The translations under genes and the position numbers were made by a program. The notes under the pieces are model-generated. The model had not been told where the DNA came from and made no database searches. It saw only the letters and a program-made list of their open reading frames with translations. From Metridium senile (taxonomy: Eukaryota; Cnidaria; Anthozoa; Actiniaria; Metridiidae), in the NCBI GenBank assembly GCA_949775045.1, contig OX459105.1, positions 17,311,353 through 17,375,352 on the forward strand: DNA of 64,000 bases, written 5' to 3'. Below, piece by piece: positions 1 to 20,135 of this stretch. Position 1 is the stretch's first letter. Every line of letters starts with the position of its first letter.

Positions 1-126
1 TATACAGTCAATGTCATGAACATTGTCCACCCAAAAAATCATTGAAATACTACAACAACTTTGAGTGATTATATGCAGCTGTATTATAACTGTTCTTTAT
101 AATGCTATACAAACACTCAAGCTTAC

Positions 127-2039
127 CTAATAGTGTATGAATCCAGCCATGATCTCTTGATAGCCTGCGCAGTGACTTTAGATGTCTGGCCATACCCCCA
201 ATCATACCAGGAACACCTGCCACTGTCTCCAACATAATAATACGACTATAGAAACAACAAACAAGACAATATATTCAGATCAGTACAATATATATTTCAA
301 AAAGAATTTAAAAAAATCATTATTATGTGACACAATAAACTTAAATGTATGGCTTATTGGTCTTGACTTTCTAGCCTCTTTTCCATGTAACACATATATA
401 TATATATCATAAATGAGAGGCTAGTGAGTTCAGAGAATCATATATGTGACAATGAACTGAAATGTATGGCTTATTGGTCTTGACTAACTATAGCCACTTT
501 TCCATGTAACACATATACATTATGAATGAGAGGCTAGTGAGTCCAGAGAAATTCTTACTTTAGCCATTTATTTTCTGTCATTGGGCCAATCTTGTATAAC
601 GATGCTAGGTCAAATGTTGTTCTTAGTAACTGGACACTGTAATACGCTGCCTGGAAAATAACATATAATTATTTATTACTGTATCCATTCAAAATGGCAT
701 TTCAATCTTTCTGATAGATTAACTGTGTGTTTAAAAAAAAAAATACCTTGTCAATCTTTGTTGATGGTGGTTGATGGGTGACTTCAACTTTATTGACATC
801 TTCCTCCGTCCTTTAAAATAATAATTGAAACAATATATAAATTGTAACATAAACAATAATATTATATATAATCAAGATGATGTAGTTTCCACAGATAAGG
901 AAGAGGGACAAAGGGACAGTGAAGGTGTGAAAAAGAGTGAGCCTAATTTTTTAAGAGGATATTGACATTCGTTGATAGAAATCTAGACTGGGTTGGTATG
1001 TAGTTCTAAGACATGACAGGTTTAAAGGAAGTAAATTAGACATTAAGTGATCACAGGCATTTCTGGCCTAAGTCGGTACTTTTCTATTCTATTTTGCAGT
1101 ATAAGCCACAGCAGTGAGCACTAGTTTATAAGTATTACAATTGTTTCTAATTTTTTAACATTATAATTAACCTCTTTACATTGTTAATATTGATTATAAT
1201 TGTCATTTTTATCATAACCATTATTATTTCTTCAAGTCAACCTACCATATTGGGTGCGGCAGCAGATAGGATCTGTCTTCAATGGTTGCTGAAGGGTCTT
1301 GACCCTTTTTAAAGTGAGGAAGTTGTTGGTGATATGCTGAGCTGGTAGATAAAGTGCGCACCTGTACATAAGAAACAATTATCATTAAATAGATTGTCGC
1401 CAAGTACAATATCAGGCACAGATCCTGGATCCGCACCTGAATATGTGCATACAACACGTATTAAATACAGACATGCAACGGTAGAAAAACAACGATATTA
1501 ATTTAGTAATCTGAAAATCAAAATATATCCCGAAGGGGGTGGGGGTAGTGTAGTGTTTGTGACGCATATCAAATATTGGTTTAGCTTACTGGGTCAGTTC
1601 GATACATTCGAAACAAGATTTCGCGCTCATAATAATGGATTATGAAAATCCGTCGATAGTATAGTGACTGGAAGAATGGATTTCAACGATGGAGCGACAA
1701 TTAGTGACTTTTTCGTTAAAAAAACGCACGTTTATTGAACGTCTTTTTTGAGCGACGAACAAGGATTTAGTGTGTATTTGTATATATTAAAAGAAAACGG
1801 TTTGTCGCTCCATACTTACCTTGCATCAAGCTAACTGACTGTCAATTAGATATTGTTATACAACATAAAAGACTGCTCACCGTACTAGGTGAAAAACCTC
1901 CAGTAATACTTTGCACGTTTGGCTGGCGATTGTAAACAAGTTGGCTTGTATTTCGTGAAAACAGCATACTTTGCTTCGCCATTGCTGAGTTCAGCAGACG
2001 GCCCGACGTATATAGCCTTGTTATTTTAACCGAAGCCAT
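127..2039 (-). CDS. AOX: Alternative oxidase, mitochondrial (N-terminal five coding exons; partial)
   Basis: Di-iron ubiquinol oxidase of the inner mitochondrial membrane, passing electrons from ubiquinol to oxygen without proton pumping. Coding exons, read on the minus strand: 1881-2039, 1246-1361, 747-810, 559-650, 127-245. All join in frame at GT-AG borders to give about 183 residues; the rest lies left of the window. The start [15 protein letters not shown] is basic, hydroxylated and nearly free of acidic residues, as in a mitochondrial presequence, so I chose this ATG over an upstream in-frame one at 2120. Recognised AOX landmarks are [45 protein letters not shown] (the LET glutamate is an iron ligand in the family) and [10 protein letters not shown]. 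The later ExxH ligands are outside the window. The order of motifs is diagnostic for the family. Confidence 0.95.
325..550. repeat. Two-copy tandem duplication, period about 117 bp, at AOX exon border
   Basis: The block containing ggcttattggtcttgact and gagaggctagtgagt occurs at about 342-425 and again at about 459-540. The second copy ends a few bases from the AOX 5' splice site at 557-558 (minus strand), so the duplication lies against the exon 559-650 donor. Confidence 0.8.
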
Positions 2040-2140
2040 TATAAAGAGATATAGTTGTTGGTTGTGAACTGTAAGCGTATTAATTAGAGTGGATAAATGG
2101 ATGGAGCTTATATCATGCAACAGTACTTGTTATTACATGA

Positions 2141-2156
2141 GGCGGAAGTGACGTCA
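2141..2156 (-). promoter_or_regulatory. ETS/CRE-like composite site in AOX 5' flank
   Basis: GCGGAAGTGACGTCA combines an ETS-type core (GGAAGTG) with the full palindromic CRE TGACGTCA (2149-2156), about 110 bases upstream of the AOX start codon. Such sites are typical of TATA-less housekeeping promoters that bind CREB/ATF and ETS factors. Assignment to AOX rests on position only. Confidence 0.45.
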
Positions 2157-2892
2157 GTACTTGTATTACTGCTGACTCATCTTGACTTGCATAGTATTAA
2201 ACACTGGGGTCTCGTTTGGAGATAGTAGAAGGAATAAAATGCATAGTCACTAAAGGATTTATTGGTCGAGTTCAATCTTTGATCTTGTAATATATTGTAT
2301 AGCAATGTCTTTAGCTAAGGAAATCGACCGTCGAACTTCCAGTGGGCCTAGGATCCTAACCATCCCAGAACCCTTTGCTGGATGATCACATAAAATAATG
2401 AAATTTGGAGAGGTATCACATTTGTTCAAACGCTATTTATCGTTATATAGCAAACAGAGATTTAACTGAACAATTTCGACAATTAGTATCCTTGGTACCA
2501 GAGGTTATTTTCTACTTGCTTTGGCGTTTGTCAATTTGACGGTTTGTGAACCGAACGGATACAATTACTGGATCAGGAAACCCTTTGGTTTATTTCCAGG
2601 TAGACTGCAAATCAGTCCCTACTTTTCCGCGAAAACTCGGCCAGAATTTCGTTCGATCGAACTTCAACTCACTTCCTCGGAGTTTTCGCATGAAAGTAGG
2701 GACTGTTTTCCATGTCTCATTTTATCCCACCAACACTTCCCCACCCTTGATAGGAGTGAATTTGGACCGAATAGGAACAGGTGGTTTCATAGAAGTACGT
2801 CATTCAAAGGATTTTCTCAAATCATCACTTTATTCGTTTTTGTACAAAATACATTAAAATCTCCTCTTGGAGAAGCGAATGGGAGCCTATGT
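2157..2892. other. Intergenic, no gene seen; 3' flank of the ZP-N gene
   Basis: No coding exon is supported here. On the minus strand an AATAAA lies near 2826-2831, about 65 bases beyond the ZP-N gene stop, and is a plausible polyadenylation signal for that gene. The remainder is the upstream flank of AOX. Confidence 0.5.
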
Positions 2893-3796
2893 CTAGATCA
2901 TATAAGCTATCATTACAGCTATAGCCACTATCTGTACAGCAATAGATGGGAAATGACAGCTTGACATCATCAATGGTCTTTCTGAAATACAAAAACAATT
3001 AAGATTATTGCGCATTCGAACTAACAGGGAAGTGAACACCGCTGATTGAAAGTAACGTGGGCTTGAGTCGACCCAGTTCTTATGGGTTCTTATGATGTTT
3101 TTACGCGAGATCTACCCCTGCCCCTGCCCCTGCCCCTCCCGTAATGTGACCATCTTCACCTATTCTTGGTTTGCACCAGTACCACCAGTCACGGTGATGG
3201 CTTTTATTTCTCAAGACTACCAGCATGGCTGCCGTTTCTTTTGTTCAATTCACTCTCCTGGGAATGGTTGCAACCCAACCACACAGGAAAGAAGCATCCA
3301 CTTGCTTACCTAATTCTTGGGGTACCACAGGGTTTTTGGACAGCGGTATCTTCCTTTTATAATCATGTTCCTTTCTTTCATCTCCTCCTCCGCCAACAAC
3401 GAACGAATATCGATTCTGATAACGACAACCGAATGGAAGACGAACGCGAGGAACTCGGGATATTTCATTAGTGGAGTTTTGGTCGGAATTACGAACAGCA
3501 TTGGAGAAAATCAATAAACGGTCGTGCATCAATCGGCTTGTTCCACAGCCATGTAGAGGTACTCTGAATGACGCCTTGGTACTATCGTAATAATGTGGTT
3601 TACATTGGTGGTCTTGTAAATGCAACGAATGAGGGTCCAGCCATGATGTAAAATAGCTCAAATCAACATCCACTGTCATGTGTGACGAGTGACATGAAAG
3701 CGTGATAGCATCCGTCACGCAATCTACTAGGATTTGTGGTGAAAGAGCTGAGAAGAAATAACAGAAAACCACAATGAATCTTGTTAAACCGTCCAT
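2893..3796 (-). CDS. ZP-N domain protein with signal peptide and C-terminal anchor-like tail
   Basis: Two exons, 3310-3796 and 2893-2981, joined by a GT-AG intron in matching phase, encode 191 residues. Residues 1-20 (MDGLTRFIVVFCYFFSAL and following) are a signal peptide. Residues about 21-130 match the zona pellucida N domain: spaced cysteines (LVDCV, TLSCHSSHM, DHQCKPHY, LHGCGTS, PFGCRYQNR) with LHLQDHQC, a VPLHGCGT strand, DRLLIFSNAV and ISRVPRVRLPFGC. The short second exon ends HFPSIAVQIVAIAVMIAYMI then stop: small residues followed by a hydrophobic tail, as in GPI-anchor signals or a C-terminal membrane helix. ZP-N modules drive extracellular polymerisation or sperm-egg contacts. No ZP-C half is seen, so this would be a ZP-N-only surface protein. 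Function beyond that is unknown. Confidence 0.75.
3112..3140. repeat. CTGCCC microsatellite
   Basis: Four copies of ccctgc lie in the intron of the ZP-N gene. Confidence 0.7.
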
Positions 3797-5607
3797 TAGT
3801 GAGAGAAGCTGTTTTAATGCGATGTGTCTGTATACGTTAATTAAACGTACTGGTGTCAATATAGAATTAGCACAGACTACAATCCTACCAGTAACGTGCA
3901 TCGCGCTTTGTTTGCTCGACAAACAACAAGATATCACGTACGACCAATGACACATTTATGTCATTTCCATCGCATTTATATGCTTAAAATAGTTAGTTTT
4001 GTCATCATTATATGCTTAAAATACTTAGTTTTGGCATCGCTTTTTTCATTCCTTTCCTCGCTTTTTATCCCATTTTATTTCAGATTTGGTTTTATTCGGT
4101 TACTGTTTGTGTTGTCATCTCCTGTCATTTCCACCTTTGTTCTCAGTGATGGTTGGCAATGTTTATGCTTTGTGTGAGCATGAAGTCAAACAAAAGTAAT
4201 TATGACAAACCACAAGATTCCTCATTTCACTAACACATCCCATATATATTGTCATTCGGAAATTATTTTTTTTAACCGACACAAAAAATTCAATTAGCAC
4301 TGTATATCTTAGTCAAAAAAACTAATAAAATCAGGAAGGGAAAACTGCACTCCTACGTTTTAGAATCTATCACTAACATATCGAACCGAGCGAGCTATTT
4401 GCATTAATTACCCTAAATAACAAAATAAATAATTATGAAATGAGAAAATACAATCAACTGTACTTCATCCCACATATTCGAGCGTTTCTTTGTCTAAAAT
4501 AAGCCTGAGGTCTTCGCTAATTGTTTTATAAGATCTTGGCCTGATGTCAAGCTGTGATAGCGAATATTTTTAGGTTCAATACTGGTATTGATACTGCTGC
4601 ATAGAAATGAGAATAAGGCGTCTTGTTTAATACATGCACAAATGAATCTCAAGGGCTCACGACCAAGAATCCACAATAATTTACCTGTTGTAGTTTAACA
4701 TAATGGTGTAGTTATCTCAATTGGCTCGAGTGTTTATAGGAAAAACACTTTATATTAAAAGGGAAATATTGAATAACATTAGTTACTTGGTTTACTCACC
4801 GGTAAAGAAATACACCAACACCTGATAAATCCACAATTTCATATTTATGAAAAACCATCAAATCTGCGAATCTTTTCAGTACCGATTATATTTTACTATA
4901 TCGATGTACATTTGAATCATTCATGTCTCCATTCATTGACCAGTTTTACATAATTCTACATCCAAGACGCGTAAGTCATCAAGAAAAACATTTCTCGTCT
5001 TGCACTCCTGCTCTCGTTGCGAAAGTGGGATTTTTTGAATGAATTTTTGATGTTTTTCTCATAATGAATGACGTCACGACATCGTTCGGCATGATAAGCT
5101 TCTAGAGAGTTCAAAATGAAGATGAATGAGAAATTGGATAGGAAAATAAATGGGACAAAATAAGCAACGTATTATATTTACTGCGGTATTTTCGTTTAAA
5201 TAAGAGTTTTCTATATGTTTTCAATAATCATTTGTAAATCTACGTATTGATATTTGTTTTAGAACCTTAGTTTCACTATAGTATTCCCGTGGGTAGAGGG
5301 GTAGGGGGTCCGTTTCAGAAAATTTCATAGGTTGTTTTTTCAAAGTTTTTCCGTAATGTCACGAAAACATAAACGTGAAAATAGGAGAATATTGTAAGTT
5401 CACCTTCATTGCTTTGCCATGTACTGTTTAAAAGAAGTTCATTTGAACCTTTTTTGTGAAAATATGCCTGCATTTTCTGGAATAAACAGAGCAAGGAGAA
5501 ATGTTTCCCGCGGCGACGAAAAATGCTGTTTTATTTCAACTTTGGTCTGGTTGGATTTCCTGTGGTTTTACTAGTCGGGGTTCCTGTGTTATCTTGGTTG
5601 ATCCACA
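3797..5607. other. Intergenic between divergent ZP-N gene and DHCR24
   Basis: No gene is supported. A palindromic CRE (TGACGTCA) is at 5069-5076. The last 200 bases are the likely DHCR24 promoter and 5' UTR. A 60-codon minus-strand frame at 4494-4676 has a donor-like GT near its left side but no recognisable similarity, so it is left uncalled. Confidence 0.5.
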
Positions 5608-8600
5608 ATGGCCGTAAACTGCTGTGACTTGTCTGCTGTTTTGCTATTTGTTGCCGTTTCTTTGCCTATCTATGTGTGGATAAAAGGTGTAGAACATGTT
5701 ATTATCAAACAACGATGGATCTTTGTTTGTTTTTTCCTGCTCCCTTTATCTGTTGTTTACGAGATATTTCTTACTCTTCGTAATTGGGTGGCATTCAAGT
5801 ACTATAGCAGCCCTGAAAGGCATGGTCATAGAGTGGAACACGTACAAGAACAAGTCAGAAACTGGAACAAGAAAGGTCGTGTCAAGCTAATGTGTACTGC
5901 ACGACCTGGATGGATGACAGTTAGTCTTAGAGTAGGCAAATACAAACAGACGCATGAAAAAATACAAGTGAATTTGATGGATGTATTGAATGTCGATACA
6001 GAACGTCTTGTCGTGAAGGTAGAACCTTTAGTAACTATGGGCCAACTATCAGCCACATTACTACCACTAGGCTGGACTGTACCGGTATTACCAGAACTAG
6101 ATGACTTGACTGTAGGTAGGTGACTCTCTCGTGGAAAGGATTTTTTTCTCAGATCGCATCGCGCCTTTTTTACAGACCTAGATGTTGGTCTAGTCGGAGG
6201 TGTGGCAGTGCTATCATCCAATCAAAGAGCGCGTGCTATATATAGCGTGCAGTAATCTGAAAAACACTTTTTTTTCTTATTCCCATACTGAATTTAATGC
6301 CACAATAATCATTATTTATAGTACTGTATAGATTATGAAATTGGTTTGTGTATATTTTTGTGTTGTTACTTGTAGAGATGACTGATCTTAATTACTTAAG
6401 CTTTCTAAGGGACTGTTCGTTTATCGCAGGGGGGGGGGGGGGGCTGGTGATTTTTGTTTAATGTCAATATTTTTAAAAATTACCCCCCTCTTAAAAGCTT
6501 TTGTATGATTTTTACCCCCCTTCTAAAACATAACATTTGAATTTTTACCCCCACTCCCTCCACAAAAATACTAGGTACCAGTCTCCTGTAATAAAAAAAT
6601 TGCCAGGTTACATTTTTTACAAGATTCAAAGGATTTGAAAAATTGTTTTTGGTTACGTACAGGTCAATGTTTACCACATAGCTCTTTTTTTTACAAAAAA
6701 CAAAATGAGCACATATACTTTTACTATAGTGCTACACAATCGATTGCATTTTTTCAATTTGTTTCTTACATTTTATTTTAATTAATTTGGCTTATTTTAA
6801 GTGTAGATTTTTGTTAATTTTTCAAATTTTACCCCCTCTTTTTAGTACTCTGATATCAAATTTCCCCCCTAAAAAACGTTTTTTGAAAAATTTACCCCCA
6901 CCAAAAACCACCAACCCCCCCCCCCCTTTACGATGTAATAAACGAACAGTCCCTAAGAGCACTCAAGCTCTGTGCTTGCCACGTTGATCCGCAGTTTCAA
7001 GGTCTTCTCTGCTTCCTCAAGCTGTTCTCTTAATTCTATGATCTTTTCCACTAGAAAACGATCGCATTTCCTGCAAATAATTCCAGAAAGACAACTTTCT
7101 TTGAGGATTTCGACATCAGTGAGGAGGGTCATGATTTTGAGTTGCAAGACCTAGCTCCTCTGATTTATTTTATATTTTTTTATTCAGTTTCTTCAAACAC
7201 TCCTTTTTTAGGGTAAAAGAGTGTGTTACTTCAATGGATTCGTGATCTATGATTTGCCATTTTTTTTGGCCATGAAACTTGCCAGAAGACCCCCTCCCTG
7301 TATGACCCTCAGTGATAATCCAAGTGTGTAAATGCTTGTGTCTTGTTTGACTTGGAAACAGCTTTCTTGGGTAGTCTGCTTGCAAATCAAACAAAAATGA
7401 TGTGATCAACTTGTGGCAAGTCTAGTCTAAATGACGCATTAACCACCCTCCCCTCACTGTTCTGCTGTAACATTTAGCGGTTGCTAATGCGTTCGATCAT
7501 GTCTCTAATTCATTTGTTGACAGTCCAGTCTTAGATATTGTGTGTTTTATTTTACAGGTGGTCTTATAATGGGATGTGGAATAGAGTCATCCTCTCATAA
7601 ATATGGCATGTTTCAGCATACCTGTGTTGCATATGATATTGTGCTTGCTGATGGAAGTCTTGTTCATGCAACTCAGGTTGGCATCACACTATTTATCTGC
7701 ATTTGCCATTTTGTTCATTGTCAATATTTTTCTCTTTATATGTATATTTACAACCATCACCACCGTCGGAGCTCTTCCTTGAGGTTCGCTCACACTCACT
7801 AGCACTACATTCAATATTTACAACACTGCTTACATATTAATTTTTGCAGAGGAAAACCAGATAACCTGGAGAAAAACCCTTGTGGCATGAGAGAGAACAA
7901 CACATCAAACAAACTGTATTCACTTGTCGCCCGAGCCGGGAATCAAACCCAGGTTACAGTGGTGAATGGCCAGTGCTCTCTCGCTAGGCCACTCATGCCA
8001 CCACACTTATTATTTCCACTATTAAACTTTAGAACTTTTCATTTAAGAAATGAAATATATATCTTCTGTGTTCATTTAATTCCAGGAAGAAAACACAGAT
8101 TTATTCTACTCAATTCCCTGGTCACATGGCACTCTTGGTTTTCTTGTTGCTGCTGAAATCCAAATCATTCCAGCTAAGAAATATGTCTGCCTAACCTATC
8201 ATCCAGTGCATAGCAAGAAAGATATCATTTCAACATTCATGAAGAAGTCTTTAGAAACCAAGGATAATGAGTTTGTTGAAGGGTTGGTTTATTCAGAGAA
8301 TGATGCCGTTATAATGACAGGGACTTTTACTGATGAACCAGATGACAGTAAGGTATGTATGTTAATGGTGTATTACAACAATCATATTAATATTATAAAT
8401 ATATTCTCAAGTAATTTGACCTTTTTTGTGCAAGGTAAATGGCATTGGACATTTCTGGAAGCCATGGTTTTTCAAGCATGTAGAAGAGTATCTGTACAGT
8501 AAAGAGCCTAAGGTGGAGTACATACCACTACGACATTACTACCATAGACACACTAGAAGCTTGTTCTGGGAACTCCAGGTACTACATGGTGATGATAGTG

Positions 8601-10157
8601 ATGATGGTGATGTTGGTGATGATGATAATGGTAATGTTGATGGTGATGTTGATGATAGTTATGATAATGATAGTGATGATGATAATGATGATAGTGATGA
8701 TGATAATAGTTATGATAATGATAGTGATGATGATAGTGATGATGATAATGATGATAGTGATGATGATAATAGTGATGATAATGATAGTGATGATGATAGT
8801 GATGATGATGATAATGATGATGATAATGGTAATGTTGATGGCGATGATGATGATTGGGCGATGTTTATCATTATGTTGATCTACACAGCAATTAAGCAAT
8901 TGCTATAGAAAAGCATTAAACAAATTTCCAGACTTAAACAGGATTTCCATCCATCTATTATAAGTCACTATAACTAAGCCTAGTGTGTTGATAGGATATT
9001 GTACCATTTGGTAACAATGTTGTGTGGAGATACCTAATGGGCTGGTCCATGCCACCTAAGATCTCTTTGCTCAAGCTTACACAAGGAGAAACTTTAAGGC
9101 AGCTGTATGAGCAACGTCATATTGTTCAAGACATGTTGGTTCCCATGGTAACATTGGATGAGGCTTTGTCATGCTTTGATCATGAATTTAAGGTACCGGC
9201 ACTTTTTCACAGTGAATACACTTTTACCCTTTGTATGTATATAGAAGTGAATTCATTTATTTATTGAGTTTAATCATTTAACCTTCATGTATTGTCAGCA
9301 ATAGATGCAGCCCCACCTGACACTTCAAATGCTGAAAGGTACAATGTAGTCACAGACATCAAAGTAGCTAATAATGATCTGTTTTGCATGTCTAGATCTA
9401 TCCTCTGTGGTTATGTCCTATGTATCTAACCAATATCCCTGGGTTAGTCCATTCCCATGGCAACAGCGATGGCAAGATGTATGTTGATATTGGTGGTTAT
9501 GGTACTCCACATGCCAAAGATTTTAACTCCAAAAACAGTCTTAGGAATGTTGAATCATTTGTCAGGAAGGTTAAAGGGTAAGACCTTACACTCTTAATAT
9601 AACACAACAAGCCCACCTTATAAGGACAAAACATACACCTAATCAGCTAGTGCGATCCTATGTACGTTTCCACCCAATTCAAAACCTCTGGGAATAAAAA
9701 TTTTTGTCGCAAAAAGTTTCCATGTGACTTTGAAATACATAAGACAAAGAATCTTATTCCCAAAAGATTTGAATTGGGTGGAAACGTACATAGCAACGCG
9801 TTAGCTGATTTGGTCTATTGGTTGAGAACTTTGGTAAATAGTAGGCCATACCAACAAATGCAGTCAATAAGAGCACATGTAAGATCAAAACAATGGAAAA
9901 ATGGCCATTGCTTGTGTGCATGTGCAAAAATGAAGACTTTGTTTAGATTTTTTTAGATTCTTTGGATTTGATGGATTTTGTTTAACAGACTTGAATTGTT
10001 CAGGTATCAGATGTTGTATGCTGACTCCTACATGACAAGGGAAGAGTTTCATCAGATGTTTGACCAAACCCTATACAGCAAGCTCCGCAAATCCCTGGGC
10101 TGTGAAAATGCTTTTCCTGAGATATATGACAAAGTATCTAAAAGTGCTCGTATCTAG
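5608..10157 (+). CDS. DHCR24: Delta(24)-sterol reductase (seladin-1)
   Basis: FAD-dependent, NADPH-using enzyme of the ER membrane that reduces the C24-25 double bond of sterol side chains (desmosterol to cholesterol type step). Exons 5608-6115, 7558-7676, 8086-8352, 8435-8578, 8995-9192, 9396-9577 and 9989-10157 join in frame to 528 residues, against 516 in human. The N-terminus has hydrophobic membrane segments (residues about 8-30 and 35-55). The FAD-binding region (about 95-230) includes [51 protein letters not shown] and YDIVLADGS. Later blocks are near-identical to the vertebrate enzyme: [68 protein letters not shown] follows the stop at about 10431. The gene implies capacity for sterol side-chain reduction in the organism. 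Confidence 0.97.
6409..6953. mobile_element. PIF/Harbinger-type MITE, TAA target duplication
   Basis: Terminal inverted repeats gggactgttcgttta (left) and taaacgaacagtccc (right) are flanked on both sides by TAA (6406-6408 and 6954-6956), the 3-bp TWA duplication typical of PIF/Harbinger elements. Homopolymer G and C runs lie just inside the ends, and the interior has repeated ttaccccc blocks. No transposase. It lies in DHCR24 intron 1. Confidence 0.8.
7846..8005 (-). mobile_element. tRNA-derived SINE, minus orientation
   Basis: Read on the minus strand, an A-box-like stretch (GGCCTAGCGAGAGAGC) is followed by a B-box-like stretch (GGGTTTGATTCCCGG), then a body ending in the complement of gaggaaaaccagataacc. 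The same body recurs at 47141-47293 and degenerately at 27687-27800. It lies in DHCR24 intron 2. Confidence 0.7.
8583..8860. repeat. GAT-rich microsatellite in DHCR24 intron 4
   Basis: Imperfect gatgatagtgatgat repeats start within about 10 bases of the exon 4 donor (8579). They create spurious aspartate-rich frames. Confidence 0.9.
9641..9810. mobile_element. Foldback MITE in DHCR24 intron 6
   Basis: A near-perfect inverted repeat: tatgtacgtttccaccc (from 9659) pairs with gggtggaaacgtacata (to 9792). An outer arm, aatcagcta at 9641, pairs with ttagctgatt at 9801-9810. No coding capacity. Confidence 0.75.
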
Positions 10158-11083
10158 TTGGTTTTCCTTTGTGTAGACGACACAGTTCATGTAGTGGCAG
10201 CAAGACTTTAAGTCATACAGTAGAACAAAGGCATAAGGAATACAATATGTTTCCAATAAATAGTGTACATTATGCCATCGTGTCCTCTTCATGAAGTAAC
10301 AAAGCCAAAGTGTGAAAGTTAGTCTCCCTGGCATCCATTTTTAATTTTTTAGACTATGTGAAAGTGTGAGTAAAGGAATCATTGTAAAAAGAATCCAAGT
10401 TTTAGGTTCTTGTTTTTCAACAAAACTAACAATAAAGACTTTTAGTTAATAGCTACTTTGTATGTATTTATTACAACACCATAAAATTGTTGCCTTAACT
10501 TTACTGACGTTTTGAGCTGTAGTTTACTACGAGGAAGGGCTAAAGCTTGAAATGTCAGTAAAGCTAAGTCAACATTTTTTACCGTGTTACAAATGTCATT
10601 ATATTACCTATTTTTATATATAGCTTATACTAGTTTACTTGCTAGTTTACTTGCTAATTTCCGTTTGTTTTTATTAGACACTATCTATGAATAATAGTAA
10701 CAATGAATGGTACACATAGTCAAGTAATGTGTTTTTTTATTTCATTGTTTTGTGTTTTGTACCTAATACAGTCTAGTCTTGTATTTATTTGTTATATTTA
10801 TGAAAAAAGAACCAACGTAACAATTAATTACTGCAGATAACTAATTAGTACCAGAAGCTAGAGTAATAATTCTATCATCCAGGACTAGCTGGCTTAGACA
10901 TTTATATCATGGTCAAATAATTAATGGATGAATTGTTATCCAGTTGAAAGATGTATTCATCTTTTAACAACTGGTAGAAGCAGCAAACACTAACACCTTT
11001 ATACACAACATTACAAGTAATTAATATAAAGTATCCACCATGATTAGGGTAAAATATCACATCAATGGAAAGGATTGATGTAT
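10158..11083. other. Convergent 3' flanks of DHCR24 and VCP with a small inverted-repeat element
   Basis: No gene. A foldback at about 10469-10592 has arms aactttactgacgttttga and its complement-like gcttgaaatgtcagtaaag. A related arm occurs at about 28480. Confidence 0.55.
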
Positions 11084-19139
<8,056 letters not shown>

Positions 19140-19450
19140 GATTCAGTTCAGTTTTTGTCAGTGAATTGAAATCTTTTCCCTCAACCTCAAGCCTTCAAAT
19201 ATTCTACTTCTTGCTGAGTAATTCACCGGACCGGCATCCACTGCGCACGTGTACATTGATTACGTCATCATTATCCATATTTGGAAAATTGCTGAGCAAG
19301 CACCACATTTCCCGTGATTTCCCGTTCAAATTTTTTTTTTTTTTTGTATAAATATAAACATCTTTATATTTTGCTTTGGTAAACAAATTGAAGTATTTTT
19401 TATGTATTATACAATGTACAATACAAAAACAGCTAACATGAATGATTAAA

Positions 19451-19580
19451 ATAATAATAATAATAATACTTTATCCTCAGATAATTTTCAAATGGCTCTC
19501 AAATAAAATATAAATACAACTATTACAATACAACTATAATTACAATACAATACAATACAATACAGTACAAATATAAATAG
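19451..19580. repeat. Short microsatellites (aat)n and (aatac)n
   Basis: aataataataataata near 19451 and caatacaatacaatac near 19540, in the 3' flank of the small lysine-rich gene. Confidence 0.8.
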
Positions 19581-19600
19581 ATTTGTATCAACAATTTCAA

Positions 19601-20135
19601 TTATTTTCTCCAATGGGAACTTTTATTGGCGAGGAAGATAACATGTTCAAATTTTGAAGAAGAAAAAACACGCACCGGTCTCAAATCGCTGCAAATTGAT
19701 TGTTTTCTGAGTCTGCAGGTGGGAAAAGCCTCCTTTTGAGCCACTCATATAAGTACATATGTTGATTTTGCCAGTTAATTTATATCGCAAGATTATTTTC
19801 TGCAAACAGTATTACCTCCATTCCTTGATATCCTTGACTTCCCTAACTTCTAACTTGACTTTCTTTGGTTCTGTACGTCGTTTTTTCTTGCTTCCATGTT
19901 CCACGACCGGCTCTTCTTTCCTGTAACATCACAACATTATCAATGTTCAGCAGTTTAATGTGGAAAAGTTTTAAAAACTTGCTTATCAAAAAGAGTACAC
20001 TTTTTCCAGGAAGGCGCTTGAAACCTTCCCGATGCGAAACGTTCTTAATTTTTCGCGCGTCGGCTGCCGATAAACTGACATGGCAGTGGATTTTTCTTAC
20101 CGTTTTCTTTTCTTCCCTTTATTATTTCTTCCCAT
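19601..20135 (-). CDS. Small lysine-rich basic protein, unrecognised (83 aa)
   Basis: Three exons, 20101-20135, 19816-19920 and 19601-19712, with GT-AG borders and matching phase, read from ATG to TAA as 83 residues. The first half is highly basic (MGRNNKGKKRKR, GSKKKRRTEPKKVKLEV), like a nuclear or nucleolar localisation region. The second half reads KDIKEWRLRKQS, then LRPVRVFSSSKFEHVIFLAN, ending KSSHWRK. I do not recognise the family. The call rests on three compatible splice junctions and an intact frame; it was assembled by eye. A 5' UTR exon may end at the donor near 20518. The gene lies head-to-tail about 460 bases upstream of the VCP start. Confidence 0.5.

Noticed and set aside
2521..2964. 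147-residue plus-strand frame
   Set aside because: No recognisable similarity, and it overlaps the minus-strand terminal exon of the ZP-N gene.
4494..4676. 60-residue minus frame as an exon
   Set aside because: No partner exon or similarity found; left as undetermined.
8426..8908. Aspartate-rich acidic protein
   Set aside because: DHCR24 exon 4 running on into a GAT microsatellite past its donor.
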